A stretch of DNA of 64,000 bases from contig OV050030.1 of NCBI GenBank assembly GCA_920105625.2, positions 218,534,325 to 218,598,324 on the forward strand. The letters run 5' to 3'. Shown here piece by piece: positions 24,802-38,129 of the stretch. This stretch comes from Clusia tigrina. Its lineage: Eukaryota; Arthropoda; Insecta; Diptera; Clusiidae. The notes under the pieces were generated by a model. The model did no database searches, was not told the origin of the DNA, and saw only the letters and a program-made list of their open reading frames with translations. Every line of letters begins with the position of its first letter. The first letter of the stretch is position 1. A program made the position numbers and the translations under genes.

Positions 24802-27800
24802 ATAGGTGTAGGACGCACCGTATAGAAGTTAGGGCAATTTGAAGTTTTAGCAGTGTTTGATTTGGGACTCAAGGGTAGCATAGCTAAGAGCGATGGATTC
24901 AATTGATAAGAGGCTCGAGTACTTTATTGTCACAAAATTTCAAGGTTTTATGACGCTCCAGTATAAAGTTATAAGTATTTGAATGTTTCAAATTTTGATA
25001 GGTGTAGGACGCACCGTTTAGAAGTTATGGACATTTGAAGTTTTATTAATGTTTCACTTGGGACTCAAGGGTAGCTTAGCTATGAGCGATAGTTTAAATG
25101 GACAAGAGGCACGAGTACTTTATTGTTACAAAATTTCTATGTAGTATGATGCTCCAGTAAAAAGTTACAAGCATTTGATTGTTGCAAACTTTGATATTGA
25201 TAGGACGCACCGTACAGAAGTTAGAGTCATTTGAAGTATTATCAGTGTTTTATTTTGTAGTCAAGGGTAGCATAGATATGAGCGATAGCTAAAATTGAGA
25301 AGAGGCTCGAGTACTTTATTGTCACAAAATTTCAATATATAATGACGTTCCAATAAAGAGTTACAAACATTTGAATGTTGCTAACTTTGATAGGTGTAGG
25401 ACGCACCGCATAAAAGTTAGGGCAATTTGAAGTTTTAGCAGTGTTTGATTTGGGACTCAAGGGTAGTATAGCTATGAGTGATACCTTAAATTGAAAAGAG
25501 GCACTAATATTTTACTGTCACAAAATTTCAAGGGTAAAAAGTTACAAGCAGTTGATTGTTGCAAACTTTGATAGGTGTAGGGCGCACCGTATAGAAGTTA
25601 GGGCCATTTGAAGTTTTATCAGTGTTTGATTTTGGAGTCAAGGGTAGCATAGCTATGAGCGATAGCTTAAATTGATATGAGGCACGAGTAATTTATTGTC
25701 TCAAAATTTCAAGGTTTAATGACGCTCCAGTAAAAAGTTACAAGCGTTTGATTGTTGCAAACTTTGATAGGTATAGGACGCACCGTATTGAAGTTGTGGC
25801 CATTTGAAATTTTATCAGTGTTTTATTTGGGACTCAAGGGTAGCATGGCTATGATCGATATCTTAAATTGATAAGAGGCACGAGTTCTTTATTGTCACAA
25901 AATTTCAATATTTTATGACGCTAGAGTAAAAAGTTACAAGCATTTGAATGTTGCAAAGTTTGATAGGTGTAGGATGCACCATTTAGAAGTTAGGGACATT
26001 TGAAGTTATTTCAGTGTTTGATTTGGGACTCAAGGGTAGCATAGCTATGAGCAATAGCTTAAATTGATAAGATGCTCGAGAACTTTATTGTCACAAAATT
26101 TCAAGGTTTTATGAAGCTCCAGTAAAAAGTTACAAACAACTGAATGTTGCAAACTTCGATAGGTATAGGACGCACCGTATAGAAGTTAGGGCCATTTAGT
26201 TTTATCAGTGTTTGATTTGGGACTCAAGGGTAGCATAGCAATGAGCGATAGCTTAAATTGATAAGAGGCTCGAGTACTTTATTGTCACAAAATTTCAAGG
26301 TATAATGATGCTCCAGGAAAAGTTACAAGCATTTGATTGTTGCAAACTTTGGTAGGTATAGGACGCACCGTATAGAAGTTAGGGCCATTTGAAGTTTTAG
26401 CAGTGTTTGATTAGGGACTCAAGGCTAGCATAGATATGAGCGATAGCTTAAATTGACAAGAGGCACTAGTACTTCACTGTCTCAAAATTTCAAGGGTTTA
26501 TGACGCTCCAGTAAAAAGTTACAAGCATTTGATTGTTGCAAACTTTGCTAGGTGTAGGACGCACCGTATAGAAGTTAGGGTCATTTGAAGTATTATCAGT
26601 GTTTTATTTGGGACTCGAGGGTAGCATAGCAATGAGCGATAGCTTAAATTGATAAAACTCACGAGTACTTTATTGTCACAAAATTTGAAGGTTTTATGAC
26701 GCTCCAGTAAGCATTTGAATGTTGCAAACTATGATAGGTGTAGGACACACCGTATAGAAGTTAGGACCATTTGAAGGTTTATCAGTGTTTTATTTGGGAC
26801 TCGAGGGTAGGATAGCTATGAGCGATAGCTTAAATTGATAAGAGGCTCGATTACTTTATTGTCACAAAATTTCAAAATTTTATGATGATCCAGTAAAAAG
26901 TTACAAGCGTTTGATTGTTGCAAACATTGATAGGTGTAGGACGCACCGTATTGAAGTTGTGGCCATTTGAAATTTTATCAGTGTTTGATTTGGGACTCAA
27001 GGGTAGCATAGCTATGATCGATGGCTTAAATTGATAAAAGGCACGAGTTCTTTATTGTAACAAAATTTCAATATTTTATGACGCTCCAGTAAAAAGTTAC
27101 AAGCATTTGAATGTTGCAAAGTTTGATAGGTGTAGGATGCACCATTTAGAAGTTAGGGACATTTGAAGTTATTTCAGTGTTTGATTTGGGACTCAAGGGT
27201 AGCATAGCTATGAGCAATAGCTTAAATTGATAAGATGCTCGAGAACTTTATTGTCACAAAATTTCAAGGTTTTATGAAGCTCCAGTAAAAAGTTACAAAC
27301 AACTGAATGTTGCAAACTTCGATAGGTATAGGACGCACCGTATAGAAGTTAGGGCCATTTAGTTTTATCAGTGTTTGATTTGGGACTAAAGGGTAGCATA
27401 GCAATGAGCGATAGCTTAAATTGATAAGAGGCTCGAGTACTTTATTGTCACAAAATTTCAAGGTATAATGATGCTCCAGGAAAAGTTACAAGCATTTGAT
27501 TGTTGCAAACTTTGGTAGGTATAGGACGCACCGTATAGAAGTTAGGGCCATTTGAAGTTTTAGCAGTGTTTGATTAGGGACTCAAGGCTAGCATAGATAT
27601 GAGCGATAGCTTAAATTGACAAGAGGCACTAGTACTTCACTGTCTCAAAATTTCAAGGGTTTATGACGCTCCAGTAAAAAGTTACAAGCATTTGATTGTT
27701 GCAAACTTTGCTAGGTGTAGGACGCACCGTATAGAAGTTAGGGTCATTTGAAGTATTATCAGTGTTTTATTTGGGACTCGAGGGTAGCATAGCAATGAGC

Positions 27801-28251
27801 GATAGCTTAAATTGATAAAACTCACGAGTACTTTATTGTCACAAAATTTGAAGGTTTTATGACGCTCCAGTAAGCATTTGAATGTTGCAAACTATGATAG
27901 GTGTAGGACACACCGTATAGAAGTTAGGACCATTTGAAGGTTTATCAGTGTTTTATTTGGGACTCGAGGGTAGGATAGCTATGAGCGATAGCTTAAATTG
28001 ATAAGAGGCTCGATTACTTTATTGTCACAAAATTTCAAAATTTTATGATGATCCAGTAAAAAGTTACAAGCATTTGATTGTTGCAAACATTGATAGGTGT
28101 AGGACGCACCGTATTGAAGTTGTGGCCATTTGAAATTTTATCAGTGTTTGATTTGGGACTCAAGGGTAGCATAGCTATGATCGATGGCTTAAATTGATAA
28201 AAGGCACGAGTTCTTTATTGTAACAAAATTTCAATATTTTATGACGCTCCA
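23805..28251. repeat. Block C, copy 1 (4447 bp)
   Basis: Repeats at 28252 onward at an offset of 4447 bp. Shared private markers include CCAGTATAAAGTTA at 24958 and 29405, GATATTGATAGG at about 25195 and 29642, the 15-bp deletion at 25534 and 29981, and GACGCTAGAGTAAAAAG at 25917 and 30364. It overlaps the end of the 1352-bp duplication, so block C was copied after that event. It also contains the 1163-bp duplication listed separately. Confidence 0.87.
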
Positions 28252-28262
28252 GTAAAAAGTTA
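25937..28262. repeat. 1163-bp tandem duplication (six monomers) within block C
   Basis: About 25937-27099 is repeated at about 27100-28262 (offset 1163). Markers are GCAAAGTTTGATAGG with GGATGCACCATTTAG, GATGCTCGAGAAC, GGGCCATTTAGTTTT, and CAAGGCTAGCATAG. A third version of most of the unit lies at 30693-31743 in block C copy 2, where it is single. Confidence 0.87.
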
Positions 28263-31200
28263 CAAACAATTGAATGTTACAAACTTTGCTATGTATAGGA
28301 CGCACCGTATAGAAGTTAGGGTCATTTGAAGTATTATCAGTGTTTTATTTTGGAGTCAAGGGTAGCATAGCTATGAGCGATAGCTTAAATTGATAAAACT
28401 CACGAGTACTTTATTGTCACAAAATTTGAAGGTTTTATGACGCTCCAGTAAGCATTTGAATGTTGCAAACTTTGATAGGTGTAGGACACACCGTATAGAA
28501 TTTAGGACCATTTGAAGGTTTATCAGTGTTTTATTTGGGACTCGAGGGTAGCATAGCTATGAGCGATAGCTTAAATTGATAAAAGGCACGAGTACTTTAT
28601 CGTCACAAAATTTGAAGGTTTTATGACGCTCCAGGAAGCATTTGAATGTTGCAAACTTTGATACGTGTAGGACACGCCGTATAGAAGTTAGGACCATTTG
28701 AAGGTTTACCAGTGTTTTATTTGGGACTCGAGGGTAGCATAGCTATGAGCGATAGCTTAAATTGACAAGAGGCTCGAGTACCTTATTGTCACAAAATTCC
28801 AATATTTTATGACGTTGCAGTAAAAAGTTACAAACATTTGAATATTGCTAACTTTGATAGGTATAGGACGCCCCGTAAAGAAGTAAGGACCTTTTGAAGT
28901 TTTATCAGAGTTTCATTTTGGACTCAAGGGTAGCATAGCTATGATCGATAGCTTAAATTGATACAAGGCTCGATTACTTTATTGTCAGAAAATTTCAAGA
29001 TTTTATGATGCTCCAGTAAAAAGTTACAAGCGTTTGATTGTTGCAAACATTGATAGGTGTAGGACGCACCGTATTGAAGTTGTGGCCATTTGAAATTTTA
29101 TCAGTGTTTGATTTGGGACTCAAGGGTAGCATAGCTATGATCGATGGCTTAAATTGATAAAAGGCACGAGTTCTTTATTGTAACAAAATTTCAATATTTT
29201 ATGACGCTCCAGTAAAAAGTTACAAGCATTTGAATGTTGCAAACTTTGATAGGTGTAGGACGCACCGTATAGAAGTTAGGGCAATTTGAAGTTTTAGCAG
29301 TGTTTGATTTGGGACTCAAGGGTAGCATAGCTAAGAGCGATGGATTCAATTGATAAGAGGCTCGAGTACTTTATTGTCACAAAATTTCAAGGTTTTATGA
29401 CGCTCCAGTATAAAGTTACAAGTATTTGAATGTTTCAAATTTTGATAGGTGTAGGACGCACCGTTTAGAAGTTATGGACATTTGAAGTTTTATTAATGTT
29501 TCACTTGGGACTCAAGGGTAGCTTAGCTATGAGCGATAGTTTAAATGGACAAGAGGCACGAGTACTTTATTGTTACAAAATTTCTATGTAGTATGATGCT
29601 CCAGTAAAAAGTTACAAGCATTTGATTGTTGCAAACTTTGATATTGATAGGACGCACCGTACAGAAGTTAGAGTCATTTGAAGTATTATCAGTGTTTTAT
29701 TTTGTAGTCAAGGGTAGCATAGATATGAGCGATAGCTAAAATTGAGAAGAGGCTCGAGTACTTTATTGTCACAAAATTTCAATATATAATGACGTTCCAA
29801 TAAAGAGTTACAAACATTTGAATGTTGCTAACTTTGATAGGTGTAGGACGCACCGCATAAAAGTTAGGGCAATTTGAAGTTTTAGCAGTGTTTGATTTGG
29901 GACTCAAGGGTAGTATAGCTATGAGTGATACCTTAAATTGAAAAGAGGCACTAATATTTTACTGTCACAAAATTTCAAGGGTAAAAAGTTACAAGCAGTT
30001 GATTGTTGCAAACTTTGATAGGTGTAGGGCGCACCGTATAGAAGTTAGGGCCATTTGAAGTTTTATCAGTGTTTGATTTTGGAGTCAAGGGTAGCATAGC
30101 TATGAGCGATAGCTTAAATTGATATGAGGCACGAGTAATTTATTGTCTCAAAATTTCAAGGTTTAATGACGCTCCAGTAAAAAGTTACAAGCGTTTGATT
30201 GTTGCAAACTTTGATAGGTATAGGACGCACCGTATTGAAGTTGTGGCCATTTGAAATTTTATCAGTGTTTTATTTGGGACTCAAGGGTAGCATGGCTATG
30301 ATCGATATCTTAAATTGATAAGAGGCACGAGTTCTTTATTGTCACAAAATTTCAATATTTTATGACGCTAGAGTAAAAAGTTACTAGCATTTGAATGTTG
30401 CAAAGTTTGATAGGTGTAGGATGCACCATTTAGAAGTTAGGGACATTTGAAGTTATTTCAGTGTTTGATTTGGGACTCAAGGGTAGCATAGCTATTAGCG
30501 ATAGCTTAAATTGATAAGAGGCCCGAGTACTTTATTGTCACAAAATTTCAAGGTTTTATTACACTCCAGTAAAAAGTTACAAGCATTTGATTGTTGCAAA
30601 CTTTGATAGGTATAGGACGCACCGTATAGAAGTTAGGGCCATTTGAAGTTTTATCAGTGTTTGATTTAGGATTCAAGGGTAACATAGCTATGAGCAATAG
30701 CTTAAATTGATAAGATGCTCGAGAACTTTATTGTCACAAAATTTCAAGGTTTTATGAAGCTCCAGTAAAAAGTTACAAACAACTGAATGTTGCGAACTTC
30801 GATAGGTATAGGACGCACCGTATAGAAGTTAGGGCCATTTAGTTTTATCAGTGTTTGATTTGGGACTCAAGGGTAGCATAGCAATGAGCGATAGCTTAAA
30901 TTGATAAGAGGCTCGAGTACTTTATTGTCACAAAATTTCAAGGTATTATGATGCTCCAGGAAAAGTTACAAGCATTTGATTGTTGCAAACTTTGGTAGGT
31001 ATAGGACGCACCGTATAGAAGTTAGGGCCATTTGAAGTTTTAGCAGTGTTTGATTAGGGACTCAAGGCTAGCATAGATATGAGCGATAGCTTAAATTGAC
31101 AAGAGGCACTAGTACTTCACTGTCTCAAAATTTCAAGGGTTTATGACGCTCCAGTAAAAAGTTACAAGCATTTGATTGTTGCAAACTTTGCTAGGTGTAG

Positions 31201-31743
31201 GACGCACCGTATAGAAGTTAGGGTCATTTGAAGTATTATCAGTGTTTTATTTGGGACTCGAGGGTAGCATAGCAATGAGCGATAGCTTAAATTGATAAAA
31301 CTCACGAGTACTTTATTGTCACAAAATTTGAAGGTTTTATGGCGCTCCAGTAAGCATTTGAATGTTGCAAACTATGATAGGTGTAGGACACACCGTATAG
31401 AAGTTAGGACCATTTGAAGGTTTATCAGTGTTTTATTTGGGACTCGAGGGTAGGATAGCTATGAGCGATAGCTTAAATTGATAAGAGGCTCGATTACTTT
31501 ATTGTCACAAAATTTCAAGATTTTATGATGCTCCAGTAAAAAGTTACAAGCATTTGATTGTTGCAAACATTGATAGGTGTAGGACGCACCGTATTGAAGT
31601 TGTGGCCATTTGAAATTTTATCAGTGTTTGATTTGGGACTCAAGGGTAGCATAGCTATGATCGATGGCTTAAATTGATAAAAGGCACGAGTTCTTTATTG
31701 TAACAAAATTTCAATATTTTATGACGCTCCAGTAAAAAGTTAC
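28252..31743. repeat. Block C, copy 2 (~3.49 kb)
   Basis: Follows 23805-26045 at an offset of 4447 bp, then 26050-27100 at an offset of 4643. The 196-bp change is one extra monomer at about 30493-30692 with the GGCCCGAGTAC and TTACACTCC form. This copy lacks the second 1163-bp repeat, so either the duplication in copy 1 is younger or it was lost here. Confidence 0.86.
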
Positions 31744-32573
31744 AAGCATTTGAATGTTGCAAACTTTGATAGGTGTAGGACGCACCGTATAGAAGTTAGG
31801 GCAATTTGAAGTTTTAGCAGTGTTTGATTTGGGACTCAAGGGTAGCATAGCTAAGAGCGATGGATACAATTGATAAGAGGCTCGAGTACTTTATTGTCAC
31901 AAAATTTCAAGGTTTTATGACGCTCCAGTAAAAAGTTACAAGCATTTGAATGTTTCAAATTTTGATAGGTGTAGGACGCACCGTTTAGAAGTTAGGGACA
32001 TTTAAAGTTTTATTAATGTTTCACTTGGGACTCAAGGGTAGCTTAGCTATGAGCGATAGTTTAAATGGACAAGAGGCACGAGTACTTTATTGTTACAAAA
32101 TTTTTATGTAGTATGATGCTCCAGTAAAAAGTTACAAGCATTTGATTGTTGCAAACTTTGATATTTATAGGACGCACCGTACAGAAGTTAGGGTCATTTG
32201 AAGTATTATCAGTGTTTTATTTTGTAGTCAAGGGTAGCATAGCTATGAGCGATAGCTAAAATTGATAAGAGGCACGAGTAATTTATTGTCACAAAATTTG
32301 AAGGTTTTATGACGCTCCAGTAAGCATTTGAATGTTGCAAACTTTGATAGGTGTAGGACGCACCGTATAGAAAATTAGGACCATTTGAAGGTTTATCAGT
32401 GTTTTATTTGGGACTCGAGGGTAGCATAGCTATGAGCGATAGCTTAAATTGACAAGAGGCTCGAGTACTTTATTGTCACAAAATTTCAATATTTTATGAC
32501 GTTCCAATAAAGAGTTACAAACATTTGAATGTTGCTAACTTTGATAGGTGTAGGACGCACCGCATAAAAGTTA
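31744..32573. repeat. B-like remnant
   Basis: About four monomers that follow 20530-21345 at an offset of about 11228 bp: GGGCAATTTGAAG, GAGCGATGGATACAATTG, TATTAATGTTTCAC, a 186-bp monomer, then TTCCAATAAAGAG and CCGCATAAAAG. It marks the right-hand limit of the left-half monomer repertoire. Confidence 0.75.
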
Positions 32574-33449
32574 GGGCCATTTGAAGTTTTATCAGTGTTT
32601 GATTTGGGACTAAAGGGTAGCATAGCTATGGGCAATAGCTTAAATTGATAAGAGGCACTAGTACTTTACTGTCACAAAATTTCAAGGTTTTATGCCGCTC
32701 CAGTAAAAAGTTACAAGCATTTGATTGTTGCAAACTTTGATAGGTGTAGGACGCACCGTATGAAACTTAGGGCCATTTGAAGTTTTTCAGTGTTTGATTT
32801 GGGACTCAAGGGTAGCATAGCTAAGAGCGATGAATTACATTGATAAGAAGATCGAGTACTTTATTGTCACAAAATTTCAAGGTTTTATGACGCTCCAGTA
32901 AAAAGTTACAAACATTTGAATGTTACAAATTTTGATAGGTGTAGGACGCACTGTTTAGAAGTTAGTGCCACTTGAAGATATATCAGTGTTTGATTTGGGA
33001 CTCAAGGATAGCATAGCTATGAGCGATATCTTAAATTGAAAAGAAGACCGAGTACTTTTGGTCACAAAATTTCAAGGTTTTATGACGCTCCAGTAAAAAG
33101 TTACAAGCATTTGATTGCTGCAAATTTTGATAGGTATAGGACGCACCGTATAGAAGTTAGGGCCATTTGAAGTTTTAGCACTATTTAATTTGGTACTCAA
33201 GGGTAGCATAGCTATGAGCGATAACTTAAATTGATAAGATGCAGAAGTACCTTACTGTCACAAAATTTCAAGGTTTTATGACGCTCCAGTAAAAAGTTAC
33301 AAGCATTTGATTGTTGCAAACTTTGATAGGTGTAGGACGCACCGTATAGAAGTTAGGGCCATTTGAAGTTTTATCAGTGACTAATTATGGAGTCAAGGGT
33401 ATCATAGCTATGAGCGATAGCTTAAATTGTTAAGAGGCACAAGTACTTT
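32574..33449. repeat. Diverged D-like monomers
   Basis: From about 32800 this resembles 34160-35006 (offset 1556 in the right part), sharing GATGAATTACATTG-type, GAAAAGAAG, TGCTGCAAATTTTG, CACTATTT and AGTGACTAATTATGG forms. The monomer with GGTTCGAATAC found at 34404 is missing. It looks older and more diverged than the D copies that follow. Here GTATGAAACTTAGG replaces the usual GTATAGAAGTTAGG for the first time in the window. Confidence 0.72.
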
Positions 33450-34230
33450 ATTGTCACAAAATTTCAAGGTCTTATGACGCTCCGGTAAAAAGTTACAAGC
33501 ATTTGAATGTTGCAAACTTTGATAGGTGTAGGACGCACCGTATAGAAGTTAGGGCCACTTGAAATTTTATCAGTGTTTTATTTTGGAGTCAAGGGTAGCT
33601 ATGAGCGATAGCATAAATTGATAAGAGGCACGAGTACTTTATTGCCACAAAATTTCAAGGTTTTATGACGCTCCAGTAAAAAGTTACAAGCATTTGATTG
33701 TTGCAAACTTTGATAGGTGTAGGACGCACCGTATGAAACTAAGGGCCATTTGAAGTTTTAGCAGTGTCTGATTTGGGACTCAAGGGTAGCATAGCTAAGA
33801 GCGATGCATTACATTGATAAGAAGCTCGAGTACTTTATTGTCACAAAATTTCAAGGTCTTATGACGCTACGGTAAAAAGTTACAAGCATTTGAATGTTGC
33901 AAACTTTGATAGGTGTAGGACGCACCGTATAGAAGTTAGGGCCACTTGAAATTTTATCAGTGTTTTATTTTGGAGTCAAGGGTAGCTTTGAGCGATAGCA
34001 TAAATTGATAAGAGGCACGAGTACTTTATTGCCACAAAATTTCAAGGTTTTATGACGCTCCAGCAAAAAGTTACAAGCATTTGAATATTGCAAACTTTGA
34101 TAGGTGTAGGACGCACCGTATGAAACTTAGCGCCATTTGAAGTTTTAGCAGTGTCTGATTTGGGACTCAAGGGTAGCATAGCTAAGAGCGATGCATTACA
34201 TTGATAAGAAGCTCGAGTACTTTATTGTCA
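33450..34230. repeat. 387-bp dimer duplicated inside unit D
   Basis: Two monomers, one with GGTCTTATGACG and the short GGGTAGCT form, the other with TATGAAACT and GATGCATTACATTG, occur twice in a row at an offset of 387 bp. The second copy has GCTACGG where the first has GCTCCGG. It is duplicated in D copies 1 and 2 and single in D copy 3. Confidence 0.85.
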
Positions 34231-35789
34231 CAAAATTTCAAGGTTTTATGACGCTCCAGTAAAAATTTACAAGCATTTGAATGTTACAAATTTTGATAGG
34301 TGTAGGACGCACTGTTTAGAAGTTAGGGCCATTTGAAGATATATCAGTGTTTGATTTGGGAGTCAAGGGTAGCATAGCTATGAGCGATAGCTTAAATTGA
34401 TAAGAGGTTCGAATACTTTATTGTCACAAAATTTCAGGGTTTTATTACGCTCCAGTAAAAAGTTACAAGCATTTTAATGTTGCAAACCTGGATAAGTATA
34501 GGACGCGCCGTATAGAAGTTAGGGCCATTTGAAGTTTTATCAGTGTTTAATTGGGACTCAAGGGTAGCATAGCTATGAGCGGTAGCTTAAATTGAAAAGA
34601 AGCCCGAGTACTTTATTGTCACAAAATTTCAAGGTTTTATGACGCTCCAGTAAAAAGTTACAAGCATTTGATTGCTGCAAATTTTGATAGGTATAGGACG
34701 CACGGTATAGAAGTTAGGGCCATTTGAAGTTTTAGCACTATTTGATTTGGGCCTCAAGGGTAGCATAGCTATGAGCGATAGCTTAAATTGATAAGATGCA
34801 GAAATACCTTACTGTCACAAAATTTCAAGGTTTTATGACGCTCCAGTAAAAAGTTACAAGCATTTCATGTTGCAAACTTTGATAGGTGTAGGATGCACCG
34901 TATAGAAGTTAGGGCCATTTGAAGTTTTATCAGTGACTAATTATGGAGTCAAGGGTATCGTAGCTATGAGCGATAGCTTAAATTGATAAGAGGCACAAGT
35001 ACTTTATTGTTACAAAATTTCAAGATTTTATGGCCCTCCAGTAAAAAGTTACAAGCATTTGATTGTTGCAAACTTTGAAAGGTGTGGGACGCACCATATA
35101 GAAGTTAGGACCATTTGAAGTTTTAGCAGTATTTGATTTGGGACTCAAGGGTAGCATAGCTATGAGCGATAACTTAAATTGATAAGATGCAGACTGTCCC
35201 TTACTGTCACAAAATTTCAAGTTTTTATGACGCTCCAGTAAAAAGTTACAAGCATTTGATTGTTGCAAACTTTGAAATGTATAGGACGCACCGTACAGAA
35301 GTTAGGGCCGTTTGAAGTTTTATCAGTGTTTGATGTGGGACTCAAGGGTAGCATAGCTATGAGCGATAGCTTAAATTGATAAGAGGCTCGAGTACTTTAT
35401 TGTCACAAAATTTTAAGGTTTTATGACGCTCCAGTAAAAAGTTACAAGCACTTGAATGTTGCAATTTTTGATAGGTGTAAGACGCACCGTATAGAAGTTA
35501 GGGCCATTTGAAGTTTTATCAGTGTTTAATTTGGGACTCAAGGGTAGCATAGCTATGAGCGATAGCTTAAATTGATAAGAGGCTCGAGTACTTTTTGTCC
35601 CAAAATTTCCAGATTTGATGACGCTCCAGTAAAAAGTTACAAGCATTTGATTGTTGCAAATTTTGATAGGTGTAGGACGCACCGTATGAAACTTAGGGTC
35701 ATTTGAAGTTTTAGCAGTGTCTGATTTGGGACTCAAGGGTAGCATAGCTAAGAGCGATGCATTACATTGATAAGAAGCTCGAGTACTTT
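33450..35789. repeat. HOR unit D, copy 1 (2340 bp)
   Basis: Period 2340 bp, 12 monomers. Unique markers such as GGTCTTATGACGCTCCGG stand at 33471, 35811 and 38151. Within the unit a 387-bp dimer is itself duplicated (GGTCTTATGACG at 33471 and 33858). Several monomers carry a 5-bp loss giving GGGTAGCTATGAG or GGGTAGCTTTGAG. Minus-strand open frames here, at 35020-35268 and 35413-35745, are repeat artefacts. Confidence 0.92.
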
Positions 35790-38129
35790 ATTGTCACAAA
35801 ATTTCAAGGTCTTATGACGCTCCGGTAAAAAGTTACAAGCATTTGAATGTTGCAAACTTTGATAGGTGTAGGACGCACCGTATAGAAGTTAGGGCCACTT
35901 GAAATTTTATCAGTGTTTTATTTTGGAGTCAAGGGTAGCTGTGAGCGATAGCATAAATTGATAAGAGGCACGAGTACTTTATTGCCACAAAATTTCAAGG
36001 TTTTATGACGCTCCAGTAAAAAGTTACAAGCATTTGATTGTTGCAAACTTTGATAGGTGTAGGACGCACCGTATGAAACTAAGGGCCATTTGAAGTTTTA
36101 GCAGTGTCTGATTTGGGACTCAAGGGTAGCATAGCTAAGAGCGATGCATTACATTGATAAGAAGCTCGAGTACTTTATTGTCACAAAATTTCAAGGTCTT
36201 ATGACGCTACGGTAAAAAGTTACAAGCATTTGAATGTTGCAAACTTTGATAGGTGTAGGACGCACCGTATAGAAGTTAGGGCCACTTGAAATTTTATCAG
36301 TGTTTTATTTTGGAGTCAAGGGTAGCTTTGAGCGATAGCATAAATTGATAAGAGGCACGAGTACTTTATTGCCACAAAATTTCAAGGTTTTATGACGCTC
36401 CAGCAAAAAGTTACAAGCATTTGAATATTGCAAACTTTGATAGGTGTAGGACGCACCGTATGAAACTTAGCGCCATTTGAAGTTTTAGCAGTGTCTGATT
36501 TGGGACTCAAGGGTAGCATAGCTAAGAGCGATGCATTACATTGATAAGAAGCTCGAGTACTTTATTGTCACAAAATTTCAAGGTTTTATGACGCTCCAGT
36601 AAAAATTTACAAGCATTTGAATGTTACAAATTTTGATAGGTGTAGGACGCACTGTTTAGAAGTTAGGGCCATTTGAAGATATATCAGTGTTTGATTTGGG
36701 AGTCAAGGGTAGCATAGCTATGAGCGATAGCTTAAATTGATAAGAGGTTCGAATACTTTATTGTCACAAAATTTCAGGGTTTTATTACGCTCCAGTAAAA
36801 AGTTACAAGCATTTTAATGTTGCAAACCTGGATAAGTATAGGACGCGCCGTATAGAAGTTAGGGCCATTTGAAGTTTTATCAGTGTTTAATTGGGACTCA
36901 AGGGTAGCATAGCTATGAGCGGTAGCTTAAATTGAAAAGAAGCCCGAGTACTTTATTGTCACAAAATTTCAAGGTTTTATGACGCTCCAGTAAAAAGTTA
37001 CAAGCATTTGATTGCTGCAAATTTTGATAGGTATAGGACGCACGGTATAGAAGTTAGGGCCATTTGAAGTTTTAGCACTATTTGATTTGGGCCTCAAGGG
37101 TAGCATAGCTATGAGCGATAGCTTAAATTGATAAGATGCAGAAATACCTTACTGTCACAAAATTTCAAGGTTTTATGACGCTCCAGTAAAAAGTTACAAG
37201 CATTTCATGTTGCAAACTTTGATAGGTGTAGGATGCACCGTATAGAAGTTAGGGCCATTTGAAGTTTTATCAGTGACTAATTATGGAGTCAAGGGTATCG
37301 TAGCTATGAGCGATAGCTTAAATTGATAAGAGGCCCAAGTACTTTATTGTTACAAAATTTCAAGATTTTATGGCCCTCCAGTAAAAAGTTACAAGCATTT
37401 GATTGTTGCAAACTTTGAAAGGTGTGGGACGCACCATATAGAAGTTAGGACCATTTGAAGTTTTAGCAGTATTTGATTTGGGACTCAAGGGTAGCATAGC
37501 TATGAGCGATAACTTAAATTGATAAGATGCAGACTGTCCCTTACTGTCACAAAATTTCAAGGTTTTATGACGCTCCAGTAAAAAGTTACAAGCATTTGAT
37601 TGTTGCAAACTTTGAAATGTATAGGACGCACCGTACAGAAGTTAGGGCCGTTTGAAGTTTTATCAGTGTTTGATGTGGGACTCAAGGGTAGCATAGCTAT
37701 GAGCGATAGCTTAAATTGATAAGAGGCTCGAGTACTTTATTGTCACAAAATTGTAAGGTTTTATGACGCTCCAGTAAAAAGTTACAAGCACTTGAATGTT
37801 GCAATTTTTGATAGGTGTAAGACGCACCGTATAGAAGTTAGGGCCATTTGAAGTTTTATCAGTGTTTAATTTGGGACTCAAGGGTAGCATAGCTATGAGC
37901 GATAGCTTAAATTGATAAGAGGCTCGAGTACTTTTTGTCCCAAAATTTCCAGATTTGATGACGCTCCAGTAAAAAGTTGCAAGCATTTGATTGTTGCAAA
38001 TTTTGATAGGTGTAGGACGCACCGTATGAAACTTAGGGTCATTTGAAGTTTTAGCAGTGTCTGATTTGGGACTCAAGGGTAGCATAGCTAAGAGCGATGC
38101 ATTACATTGATAAGAAGCTCGAGTACTTT
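35790..38129. repeat. HOR unit D, copy 2 (2340 bp)
   Basis: Almost identical to copy 1, including the internal 387-bp dimer duplication (36330-36400 repeats 33990-34060). Small differences include GGTAGCTGTGAG at 35935 and AAGTTGCAAGC near 37974. Confidence 0.92.

Noticed and set aside
34400..34415. Pol III B-box-like GGTTCGAATAC, hinting at a tRNA-derived SINE
   Set aside because: It is a point variant of the common GGCTCGAGTAC monomer segment, misses the B-box end, and there is no A box or tRNA fold.
37711..38085. 124-residue minus-strand open frame, the longest in the window, and relatives at 35413-35745, 35020-35268, 37360-37608 and 39314-39562
   Set aside because: They are the satellite read through about two monomers. 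The recurring peptide (MLPLSPKS type) is the repeat itself in translation. With a 196-bp period the frame shifts by one each unit, no frame stays open, and nothing resembles a known domain.
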